The notes under the pieces: model-generated
The model's database searches: none
What the model was told of the DNA's origin: nothing
What the model saw: only the letters and a program-made list of their open reading frames with translations
In this document: piece by piece, positions 16,182 through 24,138 of the stretch
Layout of the letters: each line of letters begins with the position of its first letter
How positions within the stretch are numbered: the first letter of the stretch is position 1
Program-made: the position numbers and the translations under genes
Origin: Flavobacteriales bacterium
Lineage (GTDB): Bacteria > Bacteroidota > Bacteroidia > Flavobacteriales_E > Vicingaceae
DNA length: 37,497 bases
Assembly (NCBI GenBank): GCA_002706365.1
Contig: PALM01000033.1
Span: forward strand, 1 to 37,497
Direction of reading: 5' to 3'

Positions 16182-17755
16182 AAGTGAATTCCTCCATAGC
16201 AATAGCTAACGGTCCGCCCGTGAGCATGAACACCCTACAAAAGATCGGAGCGGCCATGGGCACTTTTGGATTATTGATAGTTCTCATCTCGGCCACCTCC
16301 TTCGATTTTCCGAATCCAGCTCTTTGGTTGACTATTGCACTTACTGCAATGGCAGGAGGCATAGTGATCTATTCTAAAGGACTATATGATCATAAGTCGG
16401 CCGGAATCCAAAATGATGGAGTCTGGTTAAAGAGCTCTTCCAATAGGGGCCTCATTGCTTGGATGAGTGGGATCGCCCTCACCGTATTTTACATTTTGCT
16501 CTATTTCTATCCTCAGACATTAGGCTTAAGAGAAGGCGACAATGTGGGCATCATCTCCCTTTTTGATCCATTAAGCAAGCTGTTGAGTGGTAATCCGGCT
16601 TCCCAGTGGTTTATCTACGGAGCGCTCTACACCTTATGCATCGCATTCTTTGGAGTGAAATTCTTCTGGAAGTATCGCCATAATCGCTATCAGAAATTGC
16701 GCACCATTAGCGTGGTCTTCTTTCAAACGGCCTTTGCCTTTTTGATTCCGGAATTCATGTCCAGATTGAATTCCGAGAGTTTTGCTTTGCCCTATTACGA
16801 CTTAAAGAACATTTGGCCGCTTAACTATTATAACTTCTATGGCTATAGAGTAGATGAGTTTATATCTGCAGGCAGTATAGGAACAGCTTTGCTCATCTTC
16901 GGTATCCTCTCTATTTTGGTGATCACTCCAATTCTTACCTACTTCTACGGCAAAAGATGGTATTGCTCCTGGGTTTGTGGTTGTGGTGGTTTGGCTGAGA
17001 CTGCAGGGGATCCTTACAGACATCTTTCCGATAAGTCGCTCTTTGCCTGGAAGGTCGAGCGTTGGGTAATACATCTGGTGCTGGTCTTTGTGGTTTTGAT
17101 GACTTCCGCTGTGATCTATTCTTTTCTTCATGATGATCCTTCCAAATATTGGCTGGGGCCCGATGCTTTTTTAATGGGCATGGTCGGTATTTTGATCCTG
17201 GTCTTTGGATTGGTCTGGTTCTTTCGCAGAGATGAATTGAAGAAGGATGTAAAGATCGCCGCTCCTGCTGCATTAATTGTGATTCTAGGTTTAGTAGGCA
17301 TTCACTATCTCTTCGATCAGCGACTCTTTCTCTTTGACCCTTATAAACTTCGAGAATGGTATGGCTTTTTGATCGGGGCGGTTTTTAGCGGGGTGATTGG
17401 TGTGGGCTTTTATCCGCTGCTAGGTTCAAGAGTTTGGTGTCGCTTTGGTTGTCCGATGGCCGCTATCCTAGGCATGCAACAACGCTTCTTTTCCAGATTC
17501 AGGATCACTACGAATGGCGGACAATGCATTTCTTGTGGCAATTGCTCTACCTATTGCGAGATGGGAATTGATGTGAAGGCCTATGCCCAAAAAGGACAAA
17601 ACATTGTGCGTTCCTCCTGTGTGGGATGCGGCATCTGCTCGGCTGTTTGTCCGAGAGGGGTCTTGAAATTGGAGAATAAAGAAGATACTGGAGCTTCTCG
17701 CTATGACTCAAATCCAATTACTTTTGGCAATGGAGAAGTCAAATTGAATCCTTGA
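16178..17755 (+). CDS. Polytopic membrane 4Fe-4S ferredoxin-type protein (NapH/CcoG-like)
   Basis: The 525-residue protein has about ten membrane helices with Fe-S motifs on the cytoplasmic side. Cys263, Cys267 and Cys269 (WYCSWVCGCGG) and Cys421 and Cys425 (VWCRFGCP) form the two CxxxCP-like pairs of the NapH/NosR/CcoG group. The C-terminus has two classic [4Fe-4S] ferredoxin sets: C450-x2-C453-x2-C456-x3-C460 and C481-x2-C484-x2-C487-x3-C491. Proteins of this group move electrons between the cytoplasm or quinone pool and a membrane or periplasmic partner. The start overlaps the flavoprotein stop (ATGA), and the TGA stop overlaps the next TTG start by four bases. Unlike NapH or CcoG operons, no nitrate, nitrous oxide or cytochrome oxidase gene is adjacent; glycosyltransferases follow. 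Confidence 0.85.
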   Translation: MKVNSSIAIANGPPVSMNTLQKIGAAMGTFGLLIVLISATSFDFPNPALWLTIALTAMAGGIVIYSKGLYDHKSAGIQNDGVWLKSSSNRGLIAWMSGIALTVFYILLYFYPQTLGLREGDNVGIISLFDPLSKLLSGNPASQWFIYGALYTLCIAFFGVKFFWKYRHNRYQKLRTISVVFFQTAFAFLIPEFMSRLNSESFALPYYDLKNIWPLNYYNFYGYRVDEFISAGSIGTALLIFGILSILVITPILTYFYGKRWYCSWVCGCGGLAETAGDPYRHLSDKSLFAWKVERWVIHLVLVFVVLMTSAVIYSFLHDDPSKYWLGPDAFLMGMVGILILVFGLVWFFRRDELKKDVKIAAPAALIVILGLVGIHYLFDQRLFLFDPYKLREWYGFLIGAVFSGVIGVGFYPLLGSRVWCRFGCPMAAILGMQQRFFSRFRITTNGGQCISCGNCSTYCEMGIDVKAYAQKGQNIVRSSCVGCGICSAVCPRGVLKLENKEDTGASRYDSNPITFGNGEVKLNP

Positions 17756-18438
17756 GCAAGATAAAAGTGATCATACCAGCATTCAATGAAGAGAATGCTG
17801 TGGGAAGAGTTGTTAGAGATATACCCAAAGAGTTGGTAGATGAGGTGATTGTGGTGAATAATAATTCCACCGACGAGACTTCAAGAGCTGCTGAAAGTGC
17901 CGGAGCTACTGTGCTTCTCGAGGAGACCAAAGGCTATGGAAGAGCGTGCTTGAAGGGGATCAATTACTTAGAAGGCAAGATGGATACTGAAGACATCGTG
18001 GTTTTCCTGGATGCAGATTATTCAGATCATCCAGAGCAAATGCAAAGTCTTGTAGATCCAATCAAAGAAGAGAAAGTTAAGATGGTGATAGGGTCCAGAA
18101 AATTGGGAAAGAGTGAAGCAGGATCAATGACCTTTCCTCAGCGATTTGGGAATTGGCTAGCTTGCGGACTTATCCGAATTATCTATGGAGTAAAATTCAC
18201 CGATCTAGGTCCCTTTAGGGCAATTGAATACGGAACTTTGGTGCAAATGCAGATGCAAGATCAGACATACGGATGGACGGTAGAGATGCAAGTGAAGGCA
18301 GCTAAGATGAAGATAGCTTCAGCTGAGGTTCCTGTCGATTATCGCAAACGCATCGGTTTTTCAAAGATCAGTGGAACTCTAAAGGGAACCTTTCTAGCAG
18401 GCTATAAGATCATCACTACAATTTTCAAATACGCCTAG
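17752..18438 (+). CDS. GT2 glycosyltransferase, polyprenyl-phosphate sugar synthase-like
   Basis: This 228-residue GT2 enzyme lacks membrane helices. It shows the nucleotide-sugar-binding start (VIIPAFNEENAVGRV), the VNNNSTDET loop and the metal-binding D87-A-D89 (VVFLDADYSD). It ends in a segment like that of dolichyl-phosphate mannose or glucose synthases. The likely reaction is transfer of a hexose from an NDP-sugar to a polyprenyl phosphate on the cytoplasmic face. The TTG at 17752 was chosen because it gives the expected family start and overlaps the upstream stop (TTGA). The stop is directly followed by the start of the CESA-like gene. A lipid-linked sugar made here could serve the GT-C enzymes nearby. 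Confidence 0.85.
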   Translation: MSKIKVIIPAFNEENAVGRVVRDIPKELVDEVIVVNNNSTDETSRAAESAGATVLLEETKGYGRACLKGINYLEGKMDTEDIVVFLDADYSDHPEQMQSLVDPIKEEKVKMVIGSRKLGKSEAGSMTFPQRFGNWLACGLIRIIYGVKFTDLGPFRAIEYGTLVQMQMQDQTYGWTVEMQVKAAKMKIASAEVPVDYRKRIGFSKISGTLKGTFLAGYKIITTIFKYA

Positions 18439-20010
18439 ATGTTGCATTGGATCATCATAGCGATATATGGATTAGCCTTGACTTTCATTCTGGCTTATAG
18501 TTTGGTGCAGCTTTATTTGGTATTTGCGTATAAAAGGAGCTTTAGTGCTAAATCAGAGATCAGTCCCTCAGCGGAGCTCGGGAACCAAGATCAGAAATCT
18601 GAAATGGTTTTGAAAAGTGAAATCAACGGGCTCGGCCATCGGCAATCGGCCCCAAGCCAAATTTTATTTTCTGAGAATAGCTTCCCATCCGTTACGGTGC
18701 AATTACCAGTCTACAATGAACTTTACGTAATCGAGCGCCTCCTAGAATCCGTCTCCAAAATCGACTACCCTCATGATAAACTTGAGATCCAAGTCCTCGA
18801 CGACAGCACCGATGAGAGCTATGGGATTGCCAAGGCTAAGGTGAAAGAGTTAAGTGATCAGGGGATCGATATCAAACACATCCATAGAACAGATAGAAGT
18901 GGATTCAAAGCAGGAGCATTGGCCAATGGTTTAAAGCAATGCAAAGGAGACTTCATCGCCATTTTTGATGCCGACTTTCTTCCCAATCCCGACTTTCTAA
19001 AACGATTGATACCCCATTTTCAAGATGAGAATTTAGGGATGGTGCAGTCGCGCTGGGGTCATATCAACCGCAATTATTCTTTACTCACCAATCTTCAAGC
19101 CTTTGGTTTGGATGCGCATTTTTCGGTGGAGCAGGGCGGTAGGAATGCCGCAAATCACTTTATCAACTTCAATGGGACCGCTGGAATTTGGCGTAAAGAG
19201 ACCATTATTGATGCAGGTGGCTGGTCGGCCGATACACTTACTGAAGATCTTGACTTAAGCTATCGAGCACAACTCAAAGGATGGAAATTCCTTTTTGTGG
19301 AAGAAGTAGAAGCTCCTGCAGAATTACCGGCGGAAATGAACGCATTGAAGAATCAACAGTATAGATGGAATAAGGGAGCGGCTGAATGTATGCGCAAGAA
19401 TTTACCAAAGGTGCTTGTATCAAAAGACTTGAGCTTATCTACAAAGCTGAACGCCATCTTTCATCTGATGAATTCGAGTATTTTCATTTGTGTGATACTA
19501 TTGAGTGTGCTGAGCATTCCATTGATGTGGATCAAATTCGAACATCCGGAATTGAGGCTGGTATTTCAAATTGCCTCGGGCTTTTTGATTGCATTGCCCA
19601 TTTTGGCTCTTTTTTATTGGACATCTGAGCAAAAAGTGGCAAAAAAGAGCAGTTTTTGGTCGTTTTTGGTCAAATTTCCAGCTTTTTTGTCTGTTTCTAT
19701 GGGATTAGCGCTCCATAATGCAATCGCAGTTTTTGAAGGATATTTGGGTAGAAAAACGCCTTTTGTGAGAACACCTAAGCTCAATTTGAAGGATAAAAAG
19801 AAGGGAGAATGGACAAAGAATATCTATCTCGACAAAAGGTTGAGTCCGCTCGTGATCGCTGAGATCGCAATGGCTTTTTATGCCCTTTCTGGAATTGTAT
19901 TGGCCTTTAAGTTGAACGACTATGGCCTTTTACCTTTCCATTTTTTCTTGCTCTTTGGATTTGGTTTCGTAGCCTTTACCTCCATTCGTCATTCATTGAA
20001 ATTCCAGTGA
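18439..20010 (+). CDS. CESA-like processive GT2 glycosyltransferase with unusual N-terminal loop insert
   Basis: The 523-residue membrane glycosyltransferase has one N-terminal helix (about residues 3-28), a cytoplasmic GT2 domain and four or so C-terminal helices. Catalytic motifs are complete: D121-D122 (VLDDSTDES), D177-A-D179 (FDADFLP), D270 in TEDLD, and Q306-x2-R309-W310. The protein resembles bacterial cellulose/glucomannan-synthase-like and ceramide glucosyltransferase-like enzymes; product unknown. Between the first helix and the conserved VTVQLPVYNE start of the catalytic domain there is a low-complexity stretch (about residues 35-76) encoded largely by 7-bp repeat-like DNA. It keeps the frame and would sit in a cytoplasmic loop, so the enzyme can remain active. 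The gene starts directly after the GT2 stop and overlaps the next gene by one base. Confidence 0.87.
   Translation: MLHWIIIAIYGLALTFILAYSLVQLYLVFAYKRSFSAKSEISPSAELGNQDQKSEMVLKSEINGLGHRQSAPSQILFSENSFPSVTVQLPVYNELYVIERLLESVSKIDYPHDKLEIQVLDDSTDESYGIAKAKVKELSDQGIDIKHIHRTDRSGFKAGALANGLKQCKGDFIAIFDADFLPNPDFLKRLIPHFQDENLGMVQSRWGHINRNYSLLTNLQAFGLDAHFSVEQGGRNAANHFINFNGTAGIWRKETIIDAGGWSADTLTEDLDLSYRAQLKGWKFLFVEEVEAPAELPAEMNALKNQQYRWNKGAAECMRKNLPKVLVSKDLSLSTKLNAIFHLMNSSIFICVILLSVLSIPLMWIKFEHPELRLVFQIASGFLIALPILALFYWTSEQKVAKKSSFWSFLVKFPAFLSVSMGLALHNAIAVFEGYLGRKTPFVRTPKLNLKDKKKGEWTKNIYLDKRLSPLVIAEIAMAFYALSGIVLAFKLNDYGLLPFHFFLLFGFGFVAFTSIRHSLKFQ
18550..18601 (+). repeat. AAATCWG/AGATCAG heptamer-like units inside the CESA-like gene
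   Basis: Two adjacent 7-bp units (18550-18563) and two more (18588-18601) share an A-rATC-wG pattern in the insert region of the glycosyltransferase gene. The units are short and only partly in register, so this is a weaker case than the neighbouring CCGAT units. Confidence 0.35.
18631..18651 (-). repeat. NNCCGAT heptamer units inside the CESA-like gene
   Basis: Three 7-bp units fit NNCCGAT (last base varying once) when read on the minus strand. The first two form a 14-base run (complement of 18638-18651) identical to the first 14 bases of the array after pth (37347-37360). They lie in-frame in the coding sequence, within an insert between the first membrane helix and the catalytic domain. 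Confidence 0.75.
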
Positions 20011-21374
20011 TGAGGTGGCTTTTTAAGCAAGCTAATCCAATACTCTTTCTGGCCATTATTCCGGCCATTTGCTTTCTATACCTCGGCTATTTCTTTGAGC
20101 GAACTCAATTCGATGAATTGATGCTCTTGATTCTGGCTTTGAGTTTTTCATACGGCTATGTCTTAATGAATCAATCTCGATTCAATTGGAGGTTGCTATT
20201 TTCATTGGGCTTGGCCTATAGACTGATTTTCCTATTTAGTATTCCGGCCTTATCAGATGACTTCTATCGTTTTATTTGGGATGGTTTATTGATTACACAG
20301 GGATCAGACCCTTTTGCAGTATTACCATCGGAATTAGTTCAGCCATCAGCCTTTCAATTAGAGCTGCTTCAAGGGATGAACAGTCCGGATTATTATAGTG
20401 TCTATCCTCCCTTTCTTCAGTACTTATTTGCCTTTGCAGCCTACTTAGGTGGGGAATCTATATTGATGAATGTTGTTTTCTTTAGATTGCCAATCATTCT
20501 AGCAGAAGTGGGAAGCTTCTTTCTGTTGAGGGCGATCTTGAGGAAACTTTCAATGAGTGATTTGCGTGCATTCATTTACTTTTTGAACCCTTTAGTGATA
20601 ATAGAACTATCGGGAAATCTTCATGCAGAAGCATTGTGGATATTCTTTTTCCTAATGACAGTTCGTATGCTTATGAAGAGCAGTTATTTTATGAGCGGGC
20701 TTTTGTTTTCTGCGGCTGTATTGATTAAAATGCTTCCATTGATCTTTGGTCCTCTACTATTATTTAAAATTAAGCCAAGATCATGGCACCTATTTTTCCT
20801 TGGGATATTCATCTTCACCTCATTGACCACCTTCACTCTAATAGATCCACAAACCATACATCATATGTCGACTTCGATAGACCTCTATTTTGAGAAATTC
20901 GAATTCAACGCCTCTTTGTACTATCTGTTTAGTTGGATGGGGAAGCTATACTATGGCTACAATCCAATTCAGACATTGGGGCCATTAATAGCAGTCATAA
21001 CAGGGCTATTGATATTAGCTATACAATTTTCAAAAAGAGAATTGAATTGGTATGATGTAATGAAGAAGTTCTTGCTCTCCATCACAGTATATTACCTCTT
21101 CGCATTAGTGGTACATCCTTGGTATTTGGCTCCATTGCTATTGCTTGCCTCTTTTCGATCATACATTTTCCCACTATTATGGAGTCTGTTGATCTTTTTG
21201 AGCTACCATCGATATGCTTTGGGAGTTATGGAAGAGTCTCCTTTCTACTTAGCACTGGAGTATTTCCCGGTCTATGCCCTACTTTTTGCTGAGCTTACTA
21301 GAGGGGAAAAGAGCCTTTTCATAGGCATAAAACAAAAAGTTTTTAATTTTCAATCTACAAAACCGAATCAATGA
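20010..21374 (+). CDS. GT-C membrane glycosyltransferase (DUF2029/GT87-like)
   Basis: The 454-residue protein has about 11 membrane helices. The acidic pair D83-D84 (LSDDFYRFIWDG) lies in the first large outer loop, with the YSVYPPFLQY segment after it, as in polyprenyl-phosphate-mannose-dependent GT-C enzymes. It would add a sugar from a lipid carrier to a glycolipid or glycan on the periplasmic side. The ATG at 20010 was chosen over a GTG one codon upstream; it overlaps the CESA-like stop by one base (TGATG). The next small gene overlaps its stop by four bases. Together with the polyprenyl-phosphate sugar synthase upstream it makes a plausible donor and user pair. Confidence 0.8.
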   Translation: MRWLFKQANPILFLAIIPAICFLYLGYFFERTQFDELMLLILALSFSYGYVLMNQSRFNWRLLFSLGLAYRLIFLFSIPALSDDFYRFIWDGLLITQGSDPFAVLPSELVQPSAFQLELLQGMNSPDYYSVYPPFLQYLFAFAAYLGGESILMNVVFFRLPIILAEVGSFFLLRAILRKLSMSDLRAFIYFLNPLVIIELSGNLHAEALWIFFFLMTVRMLMKSSYFMSGLLFSAAVLIKMLPLIFGPLLLFKIKPRSWHLFFLGIFIFTSLTTFTLIDPQTIHHMSTSIDLYFEKFEFNASLYYLFSWMGKLYYGYNPIQTLGPLIAVITGLLILAIQFSKRELNWYDVMKKFLLSITVYYLFALVVHPWYLAPLLLLASFRSYIFPLLWSLLIFLSYHRYALGVMEESPFYLALEYFPVYALLFAELTRGEKSLFIGIKQKVFNFQSTKPNQ

Positions 21375-21565
21375 GTTTAGCTAGAATACTTTTTGTGCTC
21401 GGGATCATATTGATGGTTTGGGCAGTGATCAGTGGAGTTTACTTCAGTTATAAGATGACCAATGGCGATGGAGTTTGGGACAGCGGTTATAATTTTAAGA
21501 TCGGACTGTTCTTAGTAGGACTATTGATGGCCTATATTGGCAGAAGGGCAAAAAAAGCTGAGTAG
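21371..21565 (+). CDS. Small two-helix membrane protein ending the glycosyltransferase operon
   Basis: This 64-residue protein has two membrane helices (about 6-27 and 43-58), a short outer loop with NGDGVWDSGYNFK, and a basic tail GRRAKKAE. Its ATG overlaps the stop of the GT-C gene (ATGA), so translation is probably coupled. The stop is only three bases from the stop of the convergent T9SS protein gene. No family is recognised. Its place in the operon suggests an accessory subunit of a glycosyltransferase or of the redox pair; this is inference. Confidence 0.65.
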   Translation: MSLARILFVLGIILMVWAVISGVYFSYKMTNGDGVWDSGYNFKIGLFLVGLLMAYIGRRAKKAE

Positions 21566-21568
21566 AAA

Positions 21569-24049
21569 TTACCTCCTAACAACAACTTTCTCTTGAACCC
21601 ACTGCTTGCCATCAAACACCCTCAACAAATAGATCCCATTATTCAGATTGGGGAGTTGAAGATTGACTGATGTTGACTGCGGAGCTTCATCTAGGACTTT
21701 CATACCACTCATAGCCCATAGTTCAATTCGCTCTATAGCGCTTGAATTGTCTATTCTCAATTGGCCTTCAGTGGGGTTTGGGTAGACTTTTAATGAGCTT
21801 TCATTTTCAACTTCTTCTTCAATAGAAGTAGCTAGTCCACAGTCATAGTACCAACTATATGCAAGGGTTCGGGGAAGTTTTCGGTTGAAGAATTGTTGAA
21901 CCAGATCAATGTGAGTTCTCAGTAATGGAAGGTATTCTGCCTGTCCAATCCTAAAAGTTCCTTGAGCTACAGTAAAGGCGAAATCTAAACTTTTCATTTC
22001 TCCGGGATTTAGGGAGAAAGCTTTAATTCCCATAGTACCTCTGCGGTCTCCTGGAATATTTCCAGAAGCAGTTGTAGGTGAAAGGTTAGATTCTGTCCAG
22101 CCAGTTCCTACATATGGGTCACCACTATATTGGAATTTGGTGTATCGTCTCCCAAATGGGTTTAAGAAACGACTTCCATCTCCATCCAAGCCATGTATCT
22201 GATTCCAAATAGTTTCATCTGGATTTGCTCCAATTCTTGTGAGAAAGAAAGTTCCAGACTCAAGCCTTTCGTTCAAAAGAGTAACACCTATAGCAGGAGG
22301 GTTTTGTAGATATCCTTGAATACCTAATAAGGTCTCATCATAGGTGTCTCCATTGTAGAAATAGATTGTATTTCTGATGCTATCACTACCGTTATAATCA
22401 TCGTTGGGATTGCCGAGGTCTGCATTCACTTGCAAGCCAAATTTGAGATAGTCGATCTTACTGGTATCCCTATTGATCACTCTTAGATTGAGGAATACTG
22501 TTCGATTTAAAAATGTGTCGATTGGATCATTGTAGGCATAAAGCATCCAATGGAATTCAAGTGGAGCGTTTTCAATTGGATGATTGATCCAGTAGATTGC
22601 TTGATCTCCTTCTATGGCAGGATAATCACCTAGCAATGGCTCGTAGCAGTTATTGTTATTCAGATCGATGAATGGTGCCAGATTTGTATTTGAAGTGAGC
22701 GTTGAATCTGAGATAGCAGGCCAATCCAAAATATCTTGTGAGGGAGTGTAATTCGGCTGATTGAAGTTTTGAATATGCTGATCAATTGTTTGCTTATCGA
22801 TCTTCTTCACATATTCATCTCCTAGCCTCCTATTAGTATTGTGGATAGGTCCAAGATCATAGTTCCTAGTAAAGATCTCCAAATTGAACATCTCAATTTC
22901 TGGATTCGCAGTATCGCGAATCATTCCATATTGGAAGTCCACATTTCTATATAGGTGTTTTCCCGAACCAATTGGAAATTCAAAGTCGGCCGTTAAAGAT
23001 TCAACATCTCCAAAAAGCGAACCCAGGGAATTCATTGCCGCCCCAATCTGATTTACATCTAATCGTTGTCTGATTTTTGGATCATCAGATCTTGTGGGTC
23101 CAATTAACAAGCCCCTATCAGTTGCAATTGCCAACTTATCTCCAAATTGACTCATATCGCCAATTCTGCACCCTGTCTCACTGAGGTATTGTGGATAGTA
23201 TACAGAGTCCTTTTTAATTGACTTATAGATTGAAGAGGCAGCTTGATAACCAATCCATCTACTATCGGCAAATTCATTGATGTATGAAGGAGTGATACTC
23301 AATGTAGTTCTGGTGTATATGTCTCTTCTCTTTATATCGAAAGGTGCGATAAGTTCTCCATAAAACTGCTTACCGCCTCCGGTAGGAAGAAGAAGGATCT
23401 TTCCTTCAGGAGTCTTATAGAATTGTGATCGATAGGTATCTGAAAACAAGCCCAAAGTGGGGATCACCCATTGCTGACCGTCAAACATTTCAATAGGGTC
23501 TAGTCCTACATTGGGAATATTAAAAATGAGGGTGTATTTGGTGATGAATACTCGATTACTATCGTCAACCTCAATTGATCTAGCTACTCTGCCGCTATCG
23601 TGCTGGAATTGCACTCCATCAAAATTGCTAACTCCCGCATTGCTGGCAATCCATAGGTTTTCATTGGTGTCAATGGCAATGTCGTTAATTCGATTGCTCA
23701 GCAAACCATTCGACTCATCGTAATTGGTAATTCCTCTGCCATCATAATTACTCAATCCACTATCGGTAAGAAGCCAGAGATCTCCTCTTGCCACTGCCAA
23801 TTCTAGAATATTATTGGAAGCTATGTTTGAATTATTAGTATTGAAAGTGAAGTTTGAATTGCCACTCTGGATGTATAATCCAGAATCTGTGGCTAAATAA
23901 TAACTCACGGAGTCTAGAAGGATAATATCATTCATCTTATTCGATGGTAGTCCATCTTCATAAGTGAATAATCTCCATGAGTCATTTTGAGCCTCAAGCC
24001 CCATGCTTAGGGCAGTTAAGAATAAAGCAAACAGTAGCCTTCTGATCAT
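21569..24049 (-). CDS. T9SS-secreted protein with propeller repeats (paralog A)
   Basis: The predicted 826-residue secreted protein has a signal peptide (RRLLFALFLTALSMGLEAQ). Next come two-component-regulator-type propeller repeats, with EDGLPSNKMNDI, then YLATDSGLY and NENLWIASNAGVSNF. A middle domain contains a D-x-N-x-N-type loop (FIDLNNNNCYEPLLGDYP, about residue 457), which could bind calcium, and a conserved ADLGNPNDDYNG segment. The C-terminal 75 residues form a type A T9SS sorting domain (VYPNPTEGQ, then GIYLLRV and VQEKVVV). Such propellers are normally sensor domains of membrane histidine kinases; here they are fused to a secretion signal instead. The ATG at 24049 was chosen for its signal peptide, though an ATG at 24073 is possible. 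It lies downstream of paralog B in the same orientation. Confidence 0.82.
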   Translation of the reverse strand: MIRRLLFALFLTALSMGLEAQNDSWRLFTYEDGLPSNKMNDIILLDSVSYYLATDSGLYIQSGNSNFTFNTNNSNIASNNILELAVARGDLWLLTDSGLSNYDGRGITNYDESNGLLSNRINDIAIDTNENLWIASNAGVSNFDGVQFQHDSGRVARSIEVDDSNRVFITKYTLIFNIPNVGLDPIEMFDGQQWVIPTLGLFSDTYRSQFYKTPEGKILLLPTGGGKQFYGELIAPFDIKRRDIYTRTTLSITPSYINEFADSRWIGYQAASSIYKSIKKDSVYYPQYLSETGCRIGDMSQFGDKLAIATDRGLLIGPTRSDDPKIRQRLDVNQIGAAMNSLGSLFGDVESLTADFEFPIGSGKHLYRNVDFQYGMIRDTANPEIEMFNLEIFTRNYDLGPIHNTNRRLGDEYVKKIDKQTIDQHIQNFNQPNYTPSQDILDWPAISDSTLTSNTNLAPFIDLNNNNCYEPLLGDYPAIEGDQAIYWINHPIENAPLEFHWMLYAYNDPIDTFLNRTVFLNLRVINRDTSKIDYLKFGLQVNADLGNPNDDYNGSDSIRNTIYFYNGDTYDETLLGIQGYLQNPPAIGVTLLNERLESGTFFLTRIGANPDETIWNQIHGLDGDGSRFLNPFGRRYTKFQYSGDPYVGTGWTESNLSPTTASGNIPGDRRGTMGIKAFSLNPGEMKSLDFAFTVAQGTFRIGQAEYLPLLRTHIDLVQQFFNRKLPRTLAYSWYYDCGLATSIEEEVENESSLKVYPNPTEGQLRIDNSSAIERIELWAMSGMKVLDEAPQSTSVNLQLPNLNNGIYLLRVFDGKQWVQEKVVVRR

Positions 24050-24138
24050 CTCAGTATCGTAGCATTTAGACATTAAACAGTGGACTGGCTAGTTGGGTTG
24101 TCTAAATTACTAAGAAAAGGGCTACTGTTTGCCTTGAA

